From: a candidate division Zixibacteria bacterium RBG-1
GTDB lineage: Bacteria > Zixibacteria > MSB-5A5 > DSPP01 > RBG-1
Direction: 5' to 3'
DNA length: 64,000 bases
Assembly (NCBI GenBank): GCA_000447245.1
Contig: AUYT01000001.1
Span: forward strand, 1,296,001 to 1,360,000
The notes below the pieces were generated by a model. The model was not told the DNA's origin. It saw only the letters and a list, made by a program, of their open reading frames with translations, and did no database searches. The translations under genes were made by a program, and so were the position numbers. This document shows positions 58,667-64,000 of the stretch, in pieces (within the stretch, counting starts at the first letter, position 1; each line of letters opens with the position of its first letter).

Positions 58667-60511
58667 TTACAAAACCTCTTCCACTACTTCCAGCACCTCT
58701 TGATATCTGCCGTAAGAGGGCATCAGATAAACTCCTTGGACCATACCTTTGGCTTCATGGAACAGCTCTTTAGCCATTTTGATTCCTTCCAGAGTCCCTT
58801 TTTCACCGGCTTTCTTCATTCTCTCCCTCAAATTTTCCGGTATGGTTATACCCGGCACTTCATTATGCAAGAACTCAGCATGTTTATAACTGTGCAGAGG
58901 AAGAATTCCCAGAACCAAGGGTATAGGAACTTTTCCCACTTTTTTCAAAAAATTTTCCAGAACTTTAATATCATACAAAATCTGGGTAAAAACATATTCA
59001 GCTCCGGACTCGAGCTTCTGATTAAAGCGGTCAATTTCACGGGATAAATTTTCTTCACCCGGATTTACTCCTACTCCGATATGAAACGAGGTAGGATTTC
59101 CAATAGAATTTCCGGCTACGTCTGTTCCCTGATTTAAACGTGAAATAATTTTTACCAAACCGATGGAGTCGACATCGTAAACTGCTGTGGCGTGAGCATA
59201 GTCTCCTAAAGATGGCGGGTCACCTGTGATACACAAAATATTTCTGACCCCTAAAGCATGAGCCCCAACTAGATCTGACTGAATCCCCATCAGATTCCGG
59301 TCCCTGGAAGTAAAGTGTAAAACCGTCTCCAGCCCTACTTTTTCTTTAATCAAATAAGCCAGAGCCAGACAGCTCATTCTCACCCGGGCCATGGGTGAAT
59401 CCCCGATATTGCAGGCATCCACTCCGGATTTTTTAATAGCGGCTGCCCCTTCCAAAAGTTTTTGAGGATTGGTCCCTTTAGGCGGGTCCAGCTCAATTGA
59501 GACCACAAACTTTTTTTGTTTCAATTTCTGAGCAAATTCCGATATTTCTGTCGGTGCAATAACTATCTTATCCGTCTCTCTTTCTTTGACTATGGGAGGT
59601 TCAATTACAGTTACGGAAGCCTTATTTTTTGTAGTAGATTCTAACGCTTTTGCCATAGCTGAAATATGGGCCGGGGTGGTACCGCAGCATCCTCCGATAA
59701 TGGAAACTCCCAGTTGAGCAAATTTCACTGCATATTCGGCAAAATACTCCGGACTGGATAAATAAATAAACCTTCCATCTACTAAACGGGGTAATCCTGC
59801 ATTGGGTTGAGCTGAGAGTTTCACTTTGGAATTTTGAGCCATTAACTGCATTACATCATAAATTCCGATAGGTCCCACGCTGCAGTTGGCACCTATCACA
59901 TCCACTTTCATTTTTTCCAATTCAGCTACAATCTCCTGGGGAGAGTTTCCCATCACAGTTTTTCCCTCTTCGGTAAAAGTCATCTGGGCAATGATCGATA
60001 GCTGGCAGATATTTTTTACCGCCGCTATGGCTTCTTTCATCTCATCCAAATTCACCATTGTCTCAATTATAAATATATCCACTCCCCCTTCTAACAGGGA
60101 TTCGGTCTGCTCTTTAAAAGCGGCATAGGCCTCTTTTCTGGTTATCTTTCCAATCGGTTCTAATGGTTTTCCCAGGGGTCCGATAGAACCTGCCACAAAA
60201 ACCGGCTTTCCCATAATCTCTCTGGCTTCCCGGGCGATTCTTGCACTTTTGAAATTGATGTCTCTGATTTTATCTTCCAGGCCAAAGCCGGCCAGCTTAA
60301 AGCGGTTGGCGCCGAAACTATTGGTTTCAATAAGCTCGGCTCCAGCGCGAATGTAATCCTGATGAACTGTAGATACAATTTTGGGATTGGATAAATTTAA
60401 TTCATCAAAACAGTGAGAATAGGGCACTCCCCTGGCATAAAGCTCAGTTCCCATAGCTCCGTCACATAAGATTATCCCTTTTTTCAATCTTTCCAAAAAA
60501 GTAATGGCCAT
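58667..60511 (-). CDS. Bifunctional homocysteine S-methyltransferase / methylenetetrahydrofolate reductase
   Basis: The 614-residue fusion starts with a betaine/homocysteine methyltransferase barrel (residues 1-290): GAMGTELYARGVPY, GANCSVGPIG and the zinc-site GGCCGTTPAHI with adjacent cysteines. A MetF-type barrel follows (about 320-614): VVSIELDPPKGTNPQKLLEG, HFTSRDRNLMGIQSDLVGAH and NILCITGDPP. It can reduce methylene-THF and methylate homocysteine to methionine. This two-domain fusion is known from Firmicutes such as YitJ. It is upstream of the UroD-like gene with 17 nt between. Confidence 0.95.
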   Translation of the reverse strand: MAITFLERLKKGIILCDGAMGTELYARGVPYSHCFDELNLSNPKIVSTVHQDYIRAGAELIETNSFGANRFKLAGFGLEDKIRDINFKSARIAREAREIMGKPVFVAGSIGPLGKPLEPIGKITRKEAYAAFKEQTESLLEGGVDIFIIETMVNLDEMKEAIAAVKNICQLSIIAQMTFTEEGKTVMGNSPQEIVAELEKMKVDVIGANCSVGPIGIYDVMQLMAQNSKVKLSAQPNAGLPRLVDGRFIYLSSPEYFAEYAVKFAQLGVSIIGGCCGTTPAHISAMAKALESTTKNKASVTVIEPPIVKERETDKIVIAPTEISEFAQKLKQKKFVVSIELDPPKGTNPQKLLEGAAAIKKSGVDACNIGDSPMARVRMSCLALAYLIKEKVGLETVLHFTSRDRNLMGIQSDLVGAHALGVRNILCITGDPPSLGDYAHATAVYDVDSIGLVKIISRLNQGTDVAGNSIGNPTSFHIGVGVNPGEENLSREIDRFNQKLESGAEYVFTQILYDIKVLENFLKKVGKVPIPLVLGILPLHSYKHAEFLHNEVPGITIPENLRERMKKAGEKGTLEGIKMAKELFHEAKGMVQGVYLMPSYGRYQEVLEVVEEVL

Positions 60512-60561
60512 ATTCGGTCTATAGCGTGATATCTTTGATTGGTACGGAAGTCTGATGGAGT

Positions 60562-63495
60562 CTAGGCACCGGCTTTTAACTTTGCCAATCGTTGTTTAGC
60601 ATCTGCTACTTCTGGAATACCCGGATCCGCCTCTTTCCAGATATCCAGAAACTCCTGATATTTTTCAATGGCCTTTTGCTTCCAGCCGGATTTTTCATAA
60701 GCTTGAGCTAAAAAGTAGTAGGCTTTCGCAGCCCAGATAGGGTTATAAGCCCTCTCTTCATCATATCTATTAAGCAATTTTTCCAAACCTACCACAGCTT
60801 CATCCAATCTTCCGGTCTCCAAATATGCTTGACCCAAAAAATAATTCACAGTAAAATCAGCCTTAGGCAGTTGTCGAACTGCTTTTTCTGAATAATCTAC
60901 TGCGGCTTTTTTATTGTTTTTAACGCGCTCAATTAAACTGGCTATGAACCAATAGCTATACACCTTTTTTTTATCTTTTTTTTCGATTTCTTCTTTAAGT
61001 GATTTGGCAACCTCTTCGGCTTTCTTGACATCTCCGCTGGTAGCCAAGAGATAGATATAAAAATCTTTAAATTGTACCGGGTCATTAGGATCCAGCTTAG
61101 CTCCAATTTTCATGCAGATCTCTGCCTCTTTTATGGCTGAGTTAAAATCATTTTTCTGAACATGGATAGTAGATTTCAGCACTCGCTTATGAATTTCAGT
61201 CCAGCCTTCAAGTTTTTCTATTCTATCCGCAGCCTGACCCTGGTCTAAAATCTGCATAGCTTGATTAAATTTTCCCTGATAAATGGGAATTAAAGCTAAA
61301 TAAGATCTGCCAAAACTGCGGGTATTTTTCTCCTGACTGGAAACAAGTTTTTGGTAGTAATTCTCGGCTTGAATATAATCCCTTCTAAAAAGATACATGT
61401 GGCCTAATTTCTCCACTGAAGGATAGAAGTCCGGCTTTATCTCTACCGCTTTTTTGTAGGACTCGATGGCTTGCTCCAATCTCCCATTGTAAGCATATAA
61501 GTCAGCCCGGCTATCATAAGGATTGGCTTCCTCTGGTGCCAGTTCGATGTACTTGTTTATAGCCCAGAGAGAGCTGTCGAAATTTCCAAGCTCGTCATAA
61601 GTGTAAGACAAAAGATTGTATGCGGATTTGTCATTAGAGTCGATGGCAATAACTTTTCGGAAGCATTGCAGGGCATTTTGTGGTTGGTTTAGCTGGTTGC
61701 GATAATTTATGCCCAAACCTAGCCAGGCCTGTTTTTCATGGGGATAGCGCTCGACTAATTTTTTTAGGTATTCCACGACTTGCTCATTTTTTCCGTCTAT
61801 TAACGCTGCTTCCATGGCTTTGATATACAACTGTTCCCTTTGGCTGGTTTTTCCGGCGTATTTAACTGCCTTGGCAGCCATTTCTTTTTTTTCTGCGAGC
61901 TCTCCTTTCATCTGGGCTAGCCAAAAATAAGCCATGGCAAAGGTGGAGTCATGCTTAATTGCCTTCTCAAAACTTTCAGTTGCCTCTCTAGTATACAGCT
62001 TATGTTGATAGTCCAGTCCTTCCAGATAAAAGCGGTAGGCCTCCGGAGAATGGGTGGTAACATCCGCTACTTGGGGGTCTTTTTCTTGTTTGGCTTCAGA
62101 TGGTAAAGTTAAATCTTTTCTGATTTCAACTGTCAACTTATCAATTATGGAAAAAATCTTTTCTTTTGGTTCTCCTGTTATCCTTTGGGAAGAAATCACA
62201 TTGCCACTTTTTACTTCTACCAGTTGAGAGGTTAAAACTACTTCAGGTTCAAGCTGCAGTATGCTACCCAAAAGCATCCATCTAGCTCGGGCTTTTTGGG
62301 CTACCTGAGTTGCCATATCTCGGTCTATAGCTTTAACTTCCTCCTTTCCCATCAATTTCAAAATATCAAACAACCTCTGACTGGAAACCACATTCATATA
62401 TTGTGACTCGGAAAGGTCGGTGATCAAAAGATTGGTGACAATTTCGCCTAAGCGCTCTTTATCTTCCCGGTCTACTATATTCTCAAAATACATAATAGCC
62501 AATGAGTTTTGCTCGGCTATGGCCTTCTGCTCGGTACCGACTTCTACTTTGAATGGTTGGAGAATTAAAAAAAGTAAAATTGCAATCGTGATAATTGAAG
62601 CTGGAACCAAAATACGAAGCAATTTTTTCTTCGGTTTAGCTTGAAGGACTTGTGAAGTAACTTGTCCAGTCCTAACGTATTCTAGACTTTTTCGTTCTTT
62701 TCTCAAATCTGCTTGCAGGTCCTCGATATGCTGGTATCTTTCTTCTTTATCTTTGGCTAATGCTTTAAAAACTATTCTGTCTATTTCGGGTGAAACCTTA
62801 TTATTAAATCTGGCTACCGGCTGAGGTTCTTCATTTAAAATGGAATATATAACGGCTGACTGATGCTCACCTTTGAAGGGAAGCTGTCCAGTAAGAAGTT
62901 CATACATGACCACTCCAAATGAAAAAATGTCGGACCTATGGTCGACTTCTTCTCCGGATGCCTGCTCCGGGGACATATAGGCCGCAGTTCCCAAAGTAGT
63001 CCCGGCTTTGGTTAACTTGGTTGCGCCTTTTAACTTGGCTAACCCAAAATCCATTATTTTAACCTGACCCTTGGAAGTCACCATAATATTGTCTGATTTA
63101 ATGTCCCTATGAATAACCCCCTTCTCCCGGGCAGCAGCTAATCCATCACACATCTGTATAGATATATCTAAGATTTTCTTAAGTGGAATTGCTTCTGTTT
63201 CAATTAATTTCTTCAAGGTCTTCCCTTCCACATATTCCATAGCAATGTAAACTTGTCCATCAAACTCATCGATGGTGTAAATGGTAGTAATATTAGGATG
63301 GTTCAAAGCCGAAGCGGCTTTGGCTTCGTGGAAAAATCTTTCCTTCTCAGAGGGGTCAGATGATAAATATTGCGGCAAAAATTTCAAAGCCACAATTCTG
63401 TCTAGTTTGGTATCCTGGGCTTTATAGACTACACCCATCCCCCCTTCACCGATTTTTTCCAGGATTTTATGATGCGAGACGTTCTTGCCAATCAT
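60562..63495 (-). CDS. Membrane Ser/Thr protein kinase with TPR region
   Basis: The 977-residue protein starts with an eukaryotic-like kinase domain: IGEGGMGVVYKAQD (P-loop), VALKFL (ATP Lys), VIHRDIKSDNIM (catalytic loop), KIMDFGLAKL (DFG), GTAAYMSPEQASGE. A single helix (LRILVPASIITIAILLFLIL) near residue 305 anchors it. The outer part has a TolB/FlgO-like region (LAIMYFENIVDREDKERLGE) and then about nine TPR units to the C-terminus. The layout recurs in FCB and acidobacterial genomes as a surface or envelope stress sensor. It is followed on the right by REP copy F. Confidence 0.93.
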   Translation of the reverse strand: MIGKNVSHHKILEKIGEGGMGVVYKAQDTKLDRIVALKFLPQYLSSDPSEKERFFHEAKAASALNHPNITTIYTIDEFDGQVYIAMEYVEGKTLKKLIETEAIPLKKILDISIQMCDGLAAAREKGVIHRDIKSDNIMVTSKGQVKIMDFGLAKLKGATKLTKAGTTLGTAAYMSPEQASGEEVDHRSDIFSFGVVMYELLTGQLPFKGEHQSAVIYSILNEEPQPVARFNNKVSPEIDRIVFKALAKDKEERYQHIEDLQADLRKERKSLEYVRTGQVTSQVLQAKPKKKLLRILVPASIITIAILLFLILQPFKVEVGTEQKAIAEQNSLAIMYFENIVDREDKERLGEIVTNLLITDLSESQYMNVVSSQRLFDILKLMGKEEVKAIDRDMATQVAQKARARWMLLGSILQLEPEVVLTSQLVEVKSGNVISSQRITGEPKEKIFSIIDKLTVEIRKDLTLPSEAKQEKDPQVADVTTHSPEAYRFYLEGLDYQHKLYTREATESFEKAIKHDSTFAMAYFWLAQMKGELAEKKEMAAKAVKYAGKTSQREQLYIKAMEAALIDGKNEQVVEYLKKLVERYPHEKQAWLGLGINYRNQLNQPQNALQCFRKVIAIDSNDKSAYNLLSYTYDELGNFDSSLWAINKYIELAPEEANPYDSRADLYAYNGRLEQAIESYKKAVEIKPDFYPSVEKLGHMYLFRRDYIQAENYYQKLVSSQEKNTRSFGRSYLALIPIYQGKFNQAMQILDQGQAADRIEKLEGWTEIHKRVLKSTIHVQKNDFNSAIKEAEICMKIGAKLDPNDPVQFKDFYIYLLATSGDVKKAEEVAKSLKEEIEKKDKKKVYSYWFIASLIERVKNNKKAAVDYSEKAVRQLPKADFTVNYFLGQAYLETGRLDEAVVGLEKLLNRYDEERAYNPIWAAKAYYFLAQAYEKSGWKQKAIEKYQEFLDIWKEADPGIPEVADAKQRLAKLKAGA

Positions 63496-63505
63496 ATTTT
63501 TTGGG

Positions 63506-63564
63506 GGTAGCCGCAGGCTTTAGCCTTCGCTTTTAAATTACGCAACCTGAGGGTTGCGGCTACC
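63506..63564. repeat. 59-nt REP-like palindromic element, complete copy F, overlapping the transposase stop
   Basis: Begins GGTAGCCGCAGGC and ends GGTTGCGGCTACC (same orientation as 49493-49551). The minus-strand TAG stop of the adjacent transposase is inside its GGTAGCC end. Confidence 0.9.
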
Positions 63565-64000
63565 AATCATTAAAATCATAAACTGTCGACCCTTTATATT
63601 TATATTCTTCCCAAGTTTCTACTATTCCTTTTCTGACAGGATTTTCAAGAATATATTGGATCTGTTTTGTTAAATCTTCTTCCTTTCTTAGGAGGTGGTC
63701 GTAGAAGTCCTTTTGCCGCCTACCGAGAGGATGGTTCTTGGAAAGCCAATAACCGGTTTTTTGTTTGAATAGCTTTACGAGATTTAGCAGACCAGAGTAT
63801 TCATCTTTGCCCTGTAAAATCAAATGAAGATGGTCGGGCATAAATTGATAAACTAACACTTCGCAGTTAAATTTTATTGCCTCGGCTAAAAGGACTTCCT
63901 TAAATTTATTAATAATTGTTTCATCTACAAAAAGCTTAGATCTGTTTATTAAACAAATTGTGAACGCAGCGGTTACAGGCCCTTCGTAAAGTTTCTCTGC
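63560..64000 (-). CDS. REP-associated tyrosine transposase (RAYT, IS200/Y1 family), 5' end outside window
   Basis: The frame is open to the right edge. Visible residues begin EKLYEGPVTAAFTICLINRS and KLFVDETIINKF. The HUH motif is FMPDHLHLILQG, and the Y1-helix segment is KQIQYILENPVRKGIVETWE with its candidate nucleophile Tyr. The C-terminal YKGSTVYDFND matches the RAYT form of Pfam Y1_Tnp. RAYTs process single-stranded REP hairpins. The stop codon TAG is supplied by an abutting 59-nt repeat, so gene and repeat are physically linked. The GTG at 63857 is internal because homology continues upstream. Confidence 0.9.
   Translation of the reverse strand, partial: AEKLYEGPVTAAFTICLINRSKLFVDETIINKFKEVLLAEAIKFNCEVLVYQFMPDHLHLILQGKDEYSGLLNLVKLFKQKTGYWLSKNHPLGRRQKDFYDHLLRKEEDLTKQIQYILENPVRKGIVETWEEYKYKGSTVYDFNDW

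Noticed and set aside
19120-63564. A CRISPR array, considered because of the recurring palindromes
   Set aside because: Copies are far apart, lie singly between genes, occur in both orientations and have no regular spacers or cas genes.

Overview
The window is a slice of chromosome from a Gram-negative bacterium (moderate to low GC by eye). Three things suggest an uncultured FCB-type lineage (Zixibacteria, Cloacimonetes, WOR-3 or a relative): a PorV-like outer-membrane barrel, secreted cohesin/dockerin proteins, and a giant surface protein with a C-terminal YPNPFN-type sorting domain. The exact phylum cannot be read from this sequence. Coding density is high, most genes lie on the minus strand, and core housekeeping genes alternate with surface and envelope genes.

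Layout. 0-5.8 kb: end of an amino-acid dehydrogenase, leuS, a small hypothetical gene, an HtrA-type protease and trxB. 5.8-21 kb: envelope genes (DUF4870, TPR, PorV-like barrel), apt, acylphosphatase, a LOG-like protein, quinone reductase, glycosyltransferase, MerR regulator, gpsA-plsY-der, an LPP20-like lipoprotein-like gene, five minus-strand tRNAs and one plus-strand tRNA-Leu, and an accessory patch at 16.3-18.8 kb with decayed repeats, a DUF2569 gene and a DUF3800 gene. 21-30 kb: thrC, a degenerate receiver, a DtxR/MntR regulator divergent from an Nramp-Usp fusion, a TIR-like protein, an aldehyde dehydrogenase, a cohesin/dockerin secreted protein and an M24 peptidase. 30.2-35.2 kb: a roughly 1,445-residue cysteine-rich surface protein behind two perfect sigma-70 promoters that share a hairpin-forming leader. 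35-38 kb: rtcB, archease, LapA-like and ferredoxin. 37.8-53 kb: a co-directional surface-glycan and type IV pilus block containing a PilS-like kinase, prepilin peptidase, methyltransferase, DegT aminotransferase, nucleotidyltransferase, LegB-like dehydratase, glycosyltransferases, two DUF2723 proteins, the pilin and a PilR-like sigma-54 activator. 53-64 kb: purF, two GAF proteins, fumarase alpha, thioredoxin-like, UroD-like methyltransferase, HMT-MTHFR fusion, a TPR Ser/Thr kinase and a partial REP-associated transposase.

How parts fit. The pilin gene has a good -24/-12 sigma-54 promoter, and the window also encodes a PilS-like kinase, a PilR-like activator and the prepilin peptidase, so a PilS-PilR-pilA circuit is visible in one place. 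The RtcB-archease pair forms an RNA ligation unit. The DtxR regulator sits divergent to the metal transporter with a 16-bp palindrome between them.

The most striking structure is a family of 59-nt palindromic repeats: four complete copies and two split pairs, all between genes. One copy overlaps the stop codon of an IS200/Y1-type transposase of the RAYT kind at the right edge. At least three other small dispersed repeat families occur. The second unusual locus is the giant surface gene: duplicated promoter plus leader hairpin, an inverted copy of the leader 12-mer just after its stop codon, and no standard start codon in frame with its signal peptide.
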